The notes beneath the pieces were generated by a model. That model did no database searches, was not told where the DNA came from, and worked only from the letters and a program-made list of their open reading frames with translations. Made by a program: the position numbers and the translations under genes. A stretch of DNA of 64,000 nucleotides from Streptomyces sp. NRRL S-350 (GTDB lineage Bacteria; Actinomycetota; Actinomycetes; Streptomycetales; Streptomycetaceae): the NCBI RefSeq assembly GCF_000719705.1, contig NZ_JOHO01000034.1, positions 1 through 64,000 on the forward strand, read 5' to 3'. Positions within the stretch are counted from its first letter, which is position 1. Each line of letters starts with the position of its first letter. This document shows, piece after piece, positions 9,553 through 17,794 of this stretch.

Positions 9553-10803
9553 TCAGGCCGCCGGGGCGTGGTCGATGTGCACGGTGGCGGCCAGCAGGCG
9601 CGGGACCGCCCGGATCAGCGCCTGCTCCGCCGCCTCGGCCACCCGGTGCGCCGCCACCACGGTGAGCGCCCCGTCCACCACCACGTCCGCCTCGGCGCGC
9701 AGCGAGTGCCCGATCCACCGCATCCGCAGCGCGCCCACCCCGCGCACGCCGGCCACCCCGCGCAGCGCACCCTCGGCGGCGTCCACCAGGCCCGGATCCA
9801 CCCCGTCCATCAGCCGGCGGCCCACCTCGCGCACCGAACCGCGCAGCACCACCAGGATCGCCGCCGTGATCAGCAGGCCGACCAGCGGATCCGCCCAGCG
9901 CAGCCCCAGCCCCGCCCCGGCCGCACCGACCAGCACCGCGAGCGAGGTCAGGCCGTCCGTACGGGCGTGCACACCGTCCGCGACCAGCGCCGCCGAACCG
10001 ATCCTGCGCCCGGTGCGGATCCGGTACCGGGCCACCCACTCGTTGCCCAGACAGCCGACCAGCGCCGCGACGGCCACCGCGGCCAGGTGGTCCACCGGCC
10101 GCGGATGCAGCAGCCGGTCCACCGCCGCCACCGCCGTGAACACCCCCGAGGCCGCGACGGCCAGGACGATCGCCACCCCCGCCAGGTCCTCCGCCCGCCC
10201 GTAGCCGTAGGTGTAACGGCGGTTGGCGGGCCGGCGGCCGAGCAGGAACGCGATGCCGAGCGGGACGGCGGTCAGCGCGTCGGCGAAGTTGTGCACGGTG
10301 TCACCGAGCAGGGCCACCGAGCCGGACAGCGCCACGATCACGCCCTGCACCAGGGCGGTGGCGCCGAGCACGGCGAGCGAGATCCACAGGGTGCGCAGCC
10401 CCTCGGCGGAGGCCTCCATGGCGGCGTCCACCCGGTCCGCGGCGTCGTGCGAGTGCGGCCGCAGGAGGTGGGCGAGGCGATGGCGCAGGACGGCGGAGCG
10501 GGACCGGGCAGGGCCGTGGCCGTGCTCGTGGCCGTGGCCGTGCTCGTGGCCGTGGCTGTGCTCGTGCCCGGGCCCGTGCTCATGCCCGTGCCCGTGCCCG
10601 TGCCCGTCGTCCTGGCCGTGCCGGTGGTCCTCGGTGCGGCCATGCGTGTGGTCGTGGAGAGGCGCCGAGCGGTGTCCGGGGCCCTCACCGGAGTGATCGT
10701 CGCCACGGTCGTGAGTGCGGTCGCGGGTGCGGTCATGCGTGCGGTTGTGCGGGTGGTTGCGCGGGTGCGGGTTCGCGCCGTGAGCGTGGACGTCAGCCTC
10801 CAT
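9553..10803 (-). CDS. Cation diffusion facilitator with a long His-rich N-terminus
   Basis: This 416-residue CDF transporter exports Zn or a similar divalent ion in exchange for protons. The six-helix core starts near residue 135; HNFAD in helix 2 and HARTD in helix 5 supply the transport-site His and Asp residues. The C-terminal cytoplasmic domain has the usual HIDH ending. The first 100 residues are unusual, with roughly 28 His in Asp/Gly-His repeats, many more than in ordinary CDF proteins, where His-rich loops sit between helices 4 and 5. It is convergent with the His-repeat gene. Confidence 0.9.
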   Translation of the reverse strand: MEADVHAHGANPHPRNHPHNRTHDRTRDRTHDRGDDHSGEGPGHRSAPLHDHTHGRTEDHRHGQDDGHGHGHGHEHGPGHEHSHGHEHGHGHEHGHGPARSRSAVLRHRLAHLLRPHSHDAADRVDAAMEASAEGLRTLWISLAVLGATALVQGVIVALSGSVALLGDTVHNFADALTAVPLGIAFLLGRRPANRRYTYGYGRAEDLAGVAIVLAVAASGVFTAVAAVDRLLHPRPVDHLAAVAVAALVGCLGNEWVARYRIRTGRRIGSAALVADGVHARTDGLTSLAVLVGAAGAGLGLRWADPLVGLLITAAILVVLRGSVREVGRRLMDGVDPGLVDAAEGALRGVAGVRGVGALRMRWIGHSLRAEADVVVDGALTVVAAHRVAEAAEQALIRAVPRLLAATVHIDHAPAA

Positions 10804-11109
10804 AGGCCCTACGGTGGCACATCAACTGCCTTGCAGCCATAGCCGTCCTACGCCCTCTGACCAGCTGCGACGCGCTCGCAACTACACCCCCCGCGCCACT
10901 GCGAAGCACTGCTCCACCGGCACCTCGCCGACCCCCCGCCCGGGCCGCTCCGCCGCCCTCGCCGCACCCCGTCGACACCGGAACCGGCCGGGCGGCGGCG
11001 GGTTCTGGGCATTCCATCGGATTGGTCACCCAGTGCACCGAGGGCCTACCGTAGAGTGAGCACAGACGATCGACCGTCAGAAACCCATCTCCCTTTCCGA
11101 GAAGACGAG
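10804..11109. other. Divergent intergenic region, CDF and sigma-like gene
   Basis: No gene is seen in these 306 bases. A loose promoter, TTGGTC then TACCGT with a 19-base spacer (about 11022-11053), precedes the sigma-like gene. The rest is C-rich with no clear metal-responsive operator for the CDF gene. Confidence 0.35.
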
Positions 11110-11550
11110 ATGACCAACCGTCACGCGACTTCCACCGAGCCACCCCCGGGGCTCGGCGAGCCGGAGGACGTACCACTGGAGTTCACCGCGTTCTGCGAAC
11201 TCCACCGCCCCCGGTACCTCAGCTACGCCCGGGTGTGGCTGACCGAGCACAGCGCCGCGGCCACCGCCGTCCAGACGGCATTCGCCGAAATCGCCGTACG
11301 CTGGCGGGACTTGATGGGCAGCTCCAACCCGACCGCCCACGCCTGGGAAATCCTGCGCGGCACCGTCGCCGAGCACACCCGGCGCGAACCGGCCGCCCCG
11401 GACCGCCACCCGGCCGACGACGACCTGGCGATCCTGCACTACGTCGTCGGCCTCGCCGCTCCCGAGATCGCCGACGTCATCGGCACCGACGCCGCCAGCG
11501 TGGCCGGACGACTGCGGCGCACCATGCTGCACGAGGCCTCCGGTTGGTGA
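11110..11550 (+). CDS. Reduced sigma-70-like protein
   Basis: This 146-residue protein resembles an ECF sigma factor. FTAFCELHRPRYLSYARVWL and the following helix resemble region 2, and LAILHYVVGLAAPEIADVIG then AGRLRRTM resemble the region 4 helix-turn-helix. The linker and parts of region 2 are much shorter and weaker than in true ECF factors, so it may be a degenerate regulator rather than a working sigma factor. No anti-sigma gene is adjacent. The ATG at 11110 is preferred over a GTG at 11056 because GAGAAGACGAG lies directly before it. Confidence 0.65.
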   Translation: MTNRHATSTEPPPGLGEPEDVPLEFTAFCELHRPRYLSYARVWLTEHSAAATAVQTAFAEIAVRWRDLMGSSNPTAHAWEILRGTVAEHTRREPAAPDRHPADDDLAILHYVVGLAAPEIADVIGTDAASVAGRLRRTMLHEASGW

Positions 11551-11580
11551 CCCCACGCCCCGCCCGCCCCCGGGCCCGCC

Positions 11581-12150
11581 TCAGACCCGCGCGCCCGTCA
11601 CGTCGAACAGATGGTGCACCGGGTCGTGGATCAAGTACCGGGCGAACGACTCCACCGTGAACCGAGCCCCGTCACTACGGCTCCCCGTCCGCTGCCACCG
11701 TTCGCCCGCCACCCCCTCGAACGCCACCGCCAACGCCTCCGCGGCCTCCGCCAACTCCCCCGCCACCACGCTCGGCCGCTGCTCGCCGTAACGCTCGGCC
11801 ACCGCCGTCTCGTCCTGGTCCCAGTTCGGGAACAGCGGGTCCTCCCGGTCCAGCATCAGCGCCAGCCGGACGCGGAACAGCCGGAAGACGTCCCGGACGT
11901 GGCACGCGTACTCCAAGTCCGACCAGACCCCCGGCCGCGGCCTGCGACGCAGCCCCGACTCGTCCCCGGCCAGCACCGCCAACCAGCCCCGCGCGTTCGC
12001 CCGGATCATCCCGGCAACGTCCTCGCGGACCACCGCCGGAGTATCCAACCCGCAGTCGGAACAAGCCCGTTCCAACACCCAGGTCCAGTCCTTGGTATCG
12101 GGGACGATCTCCCCCGCAGCAACACCCACGGCATCCTCAGAAGCGCTCAT
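11581..12150 (-). CDS. DinB-like four-helix metal-binding protein
   Basis: This 189-residue protein belongs to the DinB/YfiT-like group: DLEYACHVRDVFRLF supplies one likely metal His and YLIHDPVHHLFDV supplies others. Members include thiol transferases that use bacillithiol or mycothiol, and mycothiol would be the thiol here. The substrate cannot be assigned. The ATG at 12150 is used because upstream sequence encodes Trp/Gly-rich junk. It ends 30 bases from the convergent sigma-like gene. Confidence 0.8.
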   Translation of the reverse strand: MSASEDAVGVAAGEIVPDTKDWTWVLERACSDCGLDTPAVVREDVAGMIRANARGWLAVLAGDESGLRRRPRPGVWSDLEYACHVRDVFRLFRVRLALMLDREDPLFPNWDQDETAVAERYGEQRPSVVAGELAEAAEALAVAFEGVAGERWQRTGSRSDGARFTVESFARYLIHDPVHHLFDVTGARV

Positions 12151-12257
12151 GGCCCCAGCATGGCGCCCACCACACACGCCCCACCAGCGCCAACGCCGCC
12201 ACCGACCGCCGAAATGCTGCCACCCCGCCGGCCACCCCCAAACCACCCACTACCCAC

Positions 12258-13466
12258 TCACCGGTACGTCCCCGCCCCCCGCCGCCGCGCCCGCAGCACC
12301 AGCGCGAACACCACGCCGACCACAAGCACCAACCCGCCGGCCGCCGCTACCACGACGATCTCCATCCCGTTCCCACTGCTCCCCCCACCATCCGCCCCAG
12401 GCGCAACGGCCTCCTCCGAGGTCGAATCCGTCGGGTCATCAGCGGGCGGCGCGCCCTGCGACTCCTTCCGCCCGACCAACGGATTCTCCCGAGGGCCGCC
12501 GTCCACGGTCGGATTCGCCTCCAACGCCTTCGCGGGCGCCAGAATCCCGTACCCGTAACGGTCGTTCGGTGTCGCCGCCCCGTTCGGCGGTGTGGCCGAC
12601 TTGATCATCCGATTGATCACCTGCCCGGCCGAGAGATTCGGGTACTTCGCCCGGATCAGTGCGGCAGTGGCGGACACGTAGGCGGTGGCATCCGAGGTGC
12701 CGTTGGCAACGCCGTAGCCCGCCGCGGACTTCGCGCTCGCTCGGTAGATCTCCGCACCGGGACCTGCCAACGTGGTCTCCGGTCCGTACGTGGACTTCTC
12801 CCACGCCTTTCCCTGCCGGTCCACGGCGCCGACCGCCACCACTCCCGGATACGCCGCCGGATACTCGACCGGGGCGGCTTGCTGCCCACTGTTTCCGGTC
12901 GAGGCGACGAGAACCACATCGTGGTCGACGGCGTACTTGACTGCCGCCCTGGTCTCCTGATCGGCCCCCGAGTAGCCGCCGATCGACATGTTGACCACCT
13001 TGGAGCCATGGTCTACGGCGAACCGAATGCCCTGTGCCAGACCTTTCTGGGCCACGGCGCCCTCGGTGCTCCAGCTCACCCGGACCGGAAGGATCTTCGC
13101 CTTCGGAGCCAGGCCCATGATCCCCGCGTTGTCACCGTGGCCATGACCGGCGATAAGGCTCGCCATCCCGGTCCCGTGGCCATCCTTGTCGACTGTGCCG
13201 TCGCTGCCCTCGCCCGTGAAGTCCGCCCCGGCGAGGACCTGGCCGACCAGGTCCTGGTGGTCCTTCATGACACCACTGTCGATGACGGCTACCGTGACAC
13301 CACCGCCCTGCGACACCGGCCACAACGCATCGTCCGCACGGTAGTCGGTCAACACCCACTGTGCGTCACGGGTGCTGTCGGCACTGGACGGACCTGCGCC
13401 GATCACGGCGACCACTCCTCCCGCCGCCAGCACAGCCATCCCACGCCGAAGCCGCGAGTCTCCCAA
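12258..13466 (-). CDS. Mycosin-like subtilisin of type VII secretion
   Basis: This 402-residue S8 protease has an N-terminal export signal with an Arg-rich start (SRLRRGMAVLAAGGVVAVIG) and a C-terminal membrane helix (MEIVVVAAAGGLVLVVGVVFALV) after a Pro/Ser linker, the mycosin layout. The catalytic Asp is in VAVIDSGV, the His in DGHGTGMASL and the Ser in NGTSDATAYV, with the oxyanion Asn in STGNSG. Mycosins cleave secreted substrates and support the type VII machine. The start is a TTG; an internal ATG at 13439 would shorten the signal. Two WXG-like genes lie upstream in the same direction. Confidence 0.9.
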   Translation of the reverse strand: MGDSRLRRGMAVLAAGGVVAVIGAGPSSADSTRDAQWVLTDYRADDALWPVSQGGGVTVAVIDSGVMKDHQDLVGQVLAGADFTGEGSDGTVDKDGHGTGMASLIAGHGHGDNAGIMGLAPKAKILPVRVSWSTEGAVAQKGLAQGIRFAVDHGSKVVNMSIGGYSGADQETRAAVKYAVDHDVVLVASTGNSGQQAAPVEYPAAYPGVVAVGAVDRQGKAWEKSTYGPETTLAGPGAEIYRASAKSAAGYGVANGTSDATAYVSATAALIRAKYPNLSAGQVINRMIKSATPPNGAATPNDRYGYGILAPAKALEANPTVDGGPRENPLVGRKESQGAPPADDPTDSTSEEAVAPGADGGGSSGNGMEIVVVAAAGGLVLVVGVVFALVLRARRRGAGTYR

Positions 13467-13496
13467 AGCCGGTCACCCCACTCAGCACAGCGACAG

Positions 13497-13522
13497 CCCT
13501 CGTGGTCCACCAACCACGAGGG
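13497..13522 (-). terminator. Hairpin between the WXG protein and mycosin genes
   Basis: A ten-base-pair perfect stem with a six-base loop lies 37 bases after the WXG-protein stop and just ahead of the mycosin start. It could end the upstream transcript or reduce readthrough into the mycosin gene. Confidence 0.6.
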
Positions 13523-13558
13523 CCTCGATCGGATCACCTGGTCTCCTGAGGACCAGGG

Positions 13559-15013
13559 TCATTTCACCACGTCAGGATTGGCGGGCTCCTCCGACGCCCA
13601 CGTCTCCTCGTCCTCCACAAGGTAGTCCGGCCGCTTACGGCCCTTCTCCTTGTCCTTGGCCTTCCCCTGAGCCCCGCCGAGCGGGACTGCGGAGCCTGCG
13701 GAAACTCCGGAGCCGGTTCCCTGTTCCGCCCGAAGCCGACCACGCTGTCCCAGGCCGGAACCGCCCTCTGTGAAGGCCCGCCTTCCACCACCCGGCGCGC
13801 CCTCGCCCGCAGACGTCTTGCCCCCTGGCACCGATCGCTCACCGGTACCGACCACAGGGCCTCCGGCTCGGCCCGCTCCTGGGCCCGCCGAGCGGGGACT
13901 TCCACCCTGGATACCCTCGACAGCCCGCGTGGAGCGGCCACGAGCGCTTCCGGAACCGGTCGGCTGTTCACCCCGGCCAGTGATCCCGCGCTCGACCACT
14001 CCTGCCGCCTTCCCACGTCCTCCGTCGAACACGTCGGACGACGGCTCCCGTTTGCCAGGCCCGAACCAGGTGGGACCGGTGCCGGTATGGGGCCCGGTTC
14101 CGGTGGTGGTGGGCGTGCCCGTCACCCCGACTGGCGCCGGCCCACCCGCCGTCGACTGCGGAACCATGTTCACACCATCGACAGCGGTTCCCGCGCCGAA
14201 TTTGGCCGACCCCGGCTTCTCCGAAGCCGTGGCCGTTCCGCCCTTGATTCCGGGTTCCGGTGGAATCGGCGTGCTTCCTGAGCCTGCCGACGGCTTCGTG
14301 GCAGTGCTTCCCCTGCTGACACTGCGGTTCCGGGGCTCCGCCGGGGCATCAGCGGCCTTGCCGAAGAACCCTCCGGCCGAACTCAGATTTCCTGCGCCCA
14401 TGCCGGTCATCACACCGCCCGCGGCGGCGAACGCGCTCTGATCTCCGGAGCTCTGGTCGGAGAAGTCGTCCCGCCCCCCGGGATTCACCGGCGGCTTCTT
14501 CGGGTCGAACGGCGGCGGAGCCTTCAGGGCCGGGGTCGCGATGCGGTAGTGCATGGCGAGGGTTTGCATGATGGTGGCGGCTTCGGCTTTTTTGCGGTCG
14601 GCGATGGGGATGTGTTCGTCGTCGCCGTCGCCGAAGACGGCGGTGACGCCGTCGCTGACGGTGTCCTTGACCTTGTCCCAGGTGCCGGGTTCCTCGGGCA
14701 TGTCGCGTTTGGCCTTGGCCATGGCTTCGGAGACGTTGTGGAGGGTGTTGGCCGCGTCGTTGGCGTAGGCGGCGGCGTTGTTGATGCTGGCGGCGAGGTT
14801 GAGCATGCGGGTGTGGAAGGCGTCGCTGGTGGTGCCTTCCCAGGAGGTGGCGGCCTCGGTGCTCGCTTTGGTGAGGGTGAGGCGGATCTGTTTGAGGGTG
14901 TCGGCGGCGTTTCGCCAGGGGTCGCCTGCGGCCATGACCGCGCCGGGGTCGAGGGCTTGCGCCATCGTGCGGAGTTGGGCATGGCTGTATTTGGTGAAGT
15001 CGGTGTAGGCCAC
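13559..15013 (-). CDS. Large WXG100-like type VII secretion substrate
   Basis: This 484-residue protein has an N-terminal helical hairpin (residues about 10-105) with SWEGTTSDAFHTRM, a WXG-type turn. It is followed by a long disordered Gly/Ser/Pro/Thr region and ends in YLVEDEETW, a tail seen in Streptomyces WXG-associated proteins. No toxin domain is recognised. It probably pairs with the smaller neighbour at 15082 and is exported or surface-held, with the mycosin as its likely protease. The N-terminal third shows different base use (more T in the coding third positions) than the tail. Confidence 0.8.
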   Translation of the reverse strand: MAYTDFTKYSHAQLRTMAQALDPGAVMAAGDPWRNAADTLKQIRLTLTKASTEAATSWEGTTSDAFHTRMLNLAASINNAAAYANDAANTLHNVSEAMAKAKRDMPEEPGTWDKVKDTVSDGVTAVFGDGDDEHIPIADRKKAEAATIMQTLAMHYRIATPALKAPPPFDPKKPPVNPGGRDDFSDQSSGDQSAFAAAGGVMTGMGAGNLSSAGGFFGKAADAPAEPRNRSVSRGSTATKPSAGSGSTPIPPEPGIKGGTATASEKPGSAKFGAGTAVDGVNMVPQSTAGGPAPVGVTGTPTTTGTGPHTGTGPTWFGPGKREPSSDVFDGGRGKAAGVVERGITGRGEQPTGSGSARGRSTRAVEGIQGGSPRSAGPGAGRAGGPVVGTGERSVPGGKTSAGEGAPGGGRRAFTEGGSGLGQRGRLRAEQGTGSGVSAGSAVPLGGAQGKAKDKEKGRKRPDYLVEDEETWASEEPANPDVVK

Positions 15014-15081
15014 GGGCGGTTCGCCTCCGTTCGGGTCCGGGCGGGCTGGGCGGGCGGGTCGGTCCGGGCTCGGCCGGGCGG

Positions 15082-15528
15082 CTAGATGGTGGCGTTGCCG
15101 CGGTCGGACGGGGTGAGGTTCTTCTCGTACGCGGCTCGGCTGGTCGCGGAGGGTTGTTGGACGGACCAGCCGTCGCCGCCGAGTTTGAGTTTCCGGGCGG
15201 TGTGCTGGTCTTGTTCCTCGTAGTTGGTGGCGGTGAGTTCGGCTTTCTGCTGGGCCTCGTTCACGGCTTCCTGGAGCTGGTTGAGGACGTCGCGCAGCGC
15301 GTCCCGCATGGTGGCGTAGCGGCCGTGGATCTCGGTGGCCTCGGCGAAGGTGCCGAAGGCGTTCTTGCCGATGCCGCTGCGTCCGTGGGTGTCGGTGCCG
15401 TCGGCGTGTTTCTGGAAGTCGGCGAGCATAAGCCGTACTTGGCCGGCGAAGGTGCGAAGTTGTTCGATTTCGACGCGGTAGCCCTGTCCGGCTCCGCCGG
15501 TGGATCCGGTACCGGTTCCTGATCCCAT
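15082..15528 (-). CDS. Small WXG-like helical partner protein
   Basis: This 148-residue protein has a Gly/Thr-rich start, then long amphipathic helices (VEIEQLRTFAGQVRLMLADF and LRDVLNQLQEAVNEAQQKAE), as in Esx-type secretion partners. A strict WXG is absent, but HGRSGIGKNAFGTF occupies the turn region. It lies 68 bases ahead of the large WXG protein and is probably cotranscribed. The Gly-rich start after ATG at 15528 is accepted because no better start is visible. Confidence 0.75.
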   Translation of the reverse strand: MGSGTGTGSTGGAGQGYRVEIEQLRTFAGQVRLMLADFQKHADGTDTHGRSGIGKNAFGTFAEATEIHGRYATMRDALRDVLNQLQEAVNEAQQKAELTATNYEEQDQHTARKLKLGGDGWSVQQPSATSRAAYEKNLTPSDRGNATI

Positions 15529-15625
15529 GTCGGCGCCTCCCCCGTGCGTCCGTTCCTGGCGGTCGGGGCGGGGCCCCGGTGTCTCATGTCTAACACACGG
15601 GGCGTGAATCCCGCCGGGTACATGG

Positions 15626-16327
15626 TCAGTTCGCGGTCGTCCTGCCGTGGAGGGCTTCGGTGAGGGCGCGGCGGCAGAGCGAGTCGGCGTGTCGGGTGGT
15701 TTCGGGCAGGCGGTAGTGGCGGGCGAGGTCGAGGGTGGTGCGGACGGCGCTGTCGAGGCCGGTGCGGTGGCCGATGGAGACGAAGACGGGTTTGACGCCG
15801 GGCTGGGTGCGCAGGGCGCGGCCGACTTCTTCGCCGGTGGCGGGGTCGGTGAGGGGGGTGGAGGCGCCGCGGGCGGTGTCGGGTTGGCGGTGGTCGAAGG
15901 TGAAGGGGCTTTTGGCGACGCCGAGGGTGCGGAGTCCGGTGAGGACGCCGAGGTGGCTGGCGAGGCCGAGGCGGCGGGGGTGGGCGAGCCCGTAGCCGTC
16001 GCAGACGACGGTGTCGGGGGTGTGGGTGAGGGCGGCCAGGGCGTCGAGGACGGCGGGGAGTTCGCGGAAGGCGAGCAGTCCTGGGATGTAGGGGAAGGCG
16101 ATGCGGCCGACGGCGGTGGCTTGTTCGACCACTTCCAGGGTGTCCTGGTCGAGCAGGACGGCTGCGGCGGCGACGAGGTCGTGGTCGTCGTCGTAGGCGA
16201 CGTCCACGCCGGCGATCAGTCGGCCGGGGGGTTCGGTGTCGTCGTGGGCCCGGACGAGGGGGCGCAGCCGTTCCTGTTCGGCGAGTGCTTGGGCCTGGGT
16301 GGTGGGCCAGTCGGCGGGAATGGGCAA
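15626..16327 (-). CDS. nfi: Endonuclease V (deoxyinosine 3-prime endonuclease)
   Basis: Endonuclease V nicks DNA one base 3-prime to deoxyinosine and so repairs adenine deamination. The family motifs are all present: AGVDVAYDDD with the first metal Asp, FPYIPGLLAFRE with the wedge and catalytic Glu, and CDGYGLAHPRRLGLASHLG. The frame extends upstream to a GTG at 16402, adding a Pro/Thr/His stretch without family likeness. The TTG at 16327 has GGGGGA six bases upstream and is preferred, with moderate certainty. It stands alone. Confidence 0.9.
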   Translation of the reverse strand: MPIPADWPTTQAQALAEQERLRPLVRAHDDTEPPGRLIAGVDVAYDDDHDLVAAAAVLLDQDTLEVVEQATAVGRIAFPYIPGLLAFRELPAVLDALAALTHTPDTVVCDGYGLAHPRRLGLASHLGVLTGLRTLGVAKSPFTFDHRQPDTARGASTPLTDPATGEEVGRALRTQPGVKPVFVSIGHRTGLDSAVRTTLDLARHYRLPETTRHADSLCRRALTEALHGRTTAN

Positions 16328-16563
16328 GGTCGGTCCCCCGGTGGGTGGTGGTGGCGGGTGGTGCCGCGTCGTGGTGGGTGTTGTCGGCTGGTTCCGGTTC
16401 ACCGTACCGACCGGGGCGGACGACCCCGGGGTGAGCCCGTGCGCCCCCTGTGCCCCCGGGTTGGGGGGCTACCCTGGAGGCGTCGAACTCCCTTGCGGGG
16501 TAGGCCTCCTGGAGCAGCTGTTGCTCCCGTCCGTGTCCCCTGACGTGCGAAGGACCTCCCGCC

Positions 16564-16869
16564 ATGCCGCGTCTGTCCGCTGCCCGGCTCTGCCTCGGTT
16601 CGTTCTCCGTCGTCGCCGTCACGGTGGCGCTGCTGGCCGTTTCGGGCGCCTCGGGCGTGCTGGCGGTCTCGGTGCTGGTGGTGTTCGCACTGGCGCTCGG
16701 CACCGCGGTGGCGGTGCTTTCGCCGGCCGCCTCGAAGCCGGGCCCGGCCGGCGTTCCGGGCGGGCCGGTGGAGTCCCCTACTTCCGCGAGCGCCCCTACC
16801 TCCGCGAGCGCCCAGGCTTCGGCGGGCGCTCCGGCCGCCGCCGGACAGGCGTACGCCCGGCAGCGCTGA
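16564..16869 (+). CDS. Small two-helix membrane protein
   Basis: This 101-residue protein is not recognised. Two hydrophobic segments (residues about 8-30 and 32-55) are followed by an Ala/Ser/Pro tail that ends near Arg-rich sequence. AAGGAC lies upstream of the ATG. It is divergent from the endonuclease V gene and convergent with the RDD gene. A shadow reading frame on the same strand is longer, but the hydrophobic pattern supports this frame. Confidence 0.6.
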   Translation: MPRLSAARLCLGSFSVVAVTVALLAVSGASGVLAVSVLVVFALALGTAVAVLSPAASKPGPAGVPGGPVESPTSASAPTSASAQASAGAPAAAGQAYARQR

Positions 16870-16905
16870 TCCGCCGCCGGGCGCGGGCGCGTTCCGCGCC
16901 GCCGC

Positions 16906-17703
16906 TCAGACCTCCGTGGTGACCACCACGGTCTTCACGGCCTTGTCGTGGATGCACTGCTGGTACGGCTTGTCGAAGACGCCGAAGAGCCCGTCGATGA
17001 GCCACCAGATCGCGGCGCAGCAGAGCACGGCCGGGAGGATGAACACGGCGGTGCGGGTCCAGGCGGCGGACTGGGTGGGCGTGTTGCCGTCGAGGAGCAT
17101 GGCGACGCGGATTTTCATCGCCTTCCGGCCGAGGGTCTGGCCGTCCCGGCTGAGCATCAGGGCCTCGTAGACGAGGTAGATGGCGCAGGCGAGCCAGAAC
17201 GCCTCGGCGGAGCCGTCGCGCTCGCCGAGGTCGACGAAGGGCGCCACGATGACGATGGCGACGGCCTGCACGAGGAGGTAGTCGATCAGCCGGGAGAGGA
17301 TCCGCTTGGGCCAGGTGCCGAGGGGCGGCATGCCGGGGACGGGTCCGGCTCCGGGGGTTCCGTACGCGCCGGGGCCGTGACCGGGGCCGGCGCCGTAGCC
17401 GGGTGGCGTCTGGTCGTGGGGCGGCCGGCCGTACGGGTTCTGGCCGTAGGCCGGTCCGGGCTGCGAGGTGCCGCCGTAGGTGCCCTGGTAGGCGCCCGGG
17501 CCATGGGACGGTCCGCCGCTTTCCGGGCCGCCTGCCGGGCCGCCCGGCCTGCCACCCGACCCGTCGCCTGACGGCTCGTCGGGAGCGGTCGGGCCTGACG
17601 GCTCACCTTCCGGCGTGCCGCCGCCCGGCTGCGGGGACTGCTTGTCGAAGGAGGGCTTGCCGCCCCCCTCCGGCTGGGGGCCTGAGGGGTCGTGGGTGCT
17701 CAT
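16906..17703 (-). CDS. RDD-family membrane protein with Gly/Pro-rich N-terminus
   Basis: This 265-residue protein has about 130 disordered residues rich in Gly, Pro and Tyr, then an RDD domain: WPKRILSRLIDYLLVQAVAI, a second helix pair, GQTLGRKAMKIRV and two more helices. The Arg-Asp pair in the first helix gives the family its name. Some RDD proteins are sodium or proton antiporters; the role here is open. The ATG at 17703 is used, seven codons inside the longest frame. The 17704-17760 region is unusually AT-rich and likely holds the promoter. Confidence 0.85.
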   Translation of the reverse strand: MSTHDPSGPQPEGGGKPSFDKQSPQPGGGTPEGEPSGPTAPDEPSGDGSGGRPGGPAGGPESGGPSHGPGAYQGTYGGTSQPGPAYGQNPYGRPPHDQTPPGYGAGPGHGPGAYGTPGAGPVPGMPPLGTWPKRILSRLIDYLLVQAVAIVIVAPFVDLGERDGSAEAFWLACAIYLVYEALMLSRDGQTLGRKAMKIRVAMLLDGNTPTQSAAWTRTAVFILPAVLCCAAIWWLIDGLFGVFDKPYQQCIHDKAVKTVVVTTEV

Positions 17704-17794
17704 TCCCCGAGTAGAACATCGCACATTCTTGAGATTTGGGACATTTTGTTCGTTTTGCTGCCGTGGCCGCGGAACGGGCGCGGGGTCCGGCGGC

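Noticed and set aside
12258..15528. A complete type VII secretion system.
   Set aside because: Only a mycosin and WXG-like genes are present; no EccB, EccC, EccD or EccE motifs were found in the window.
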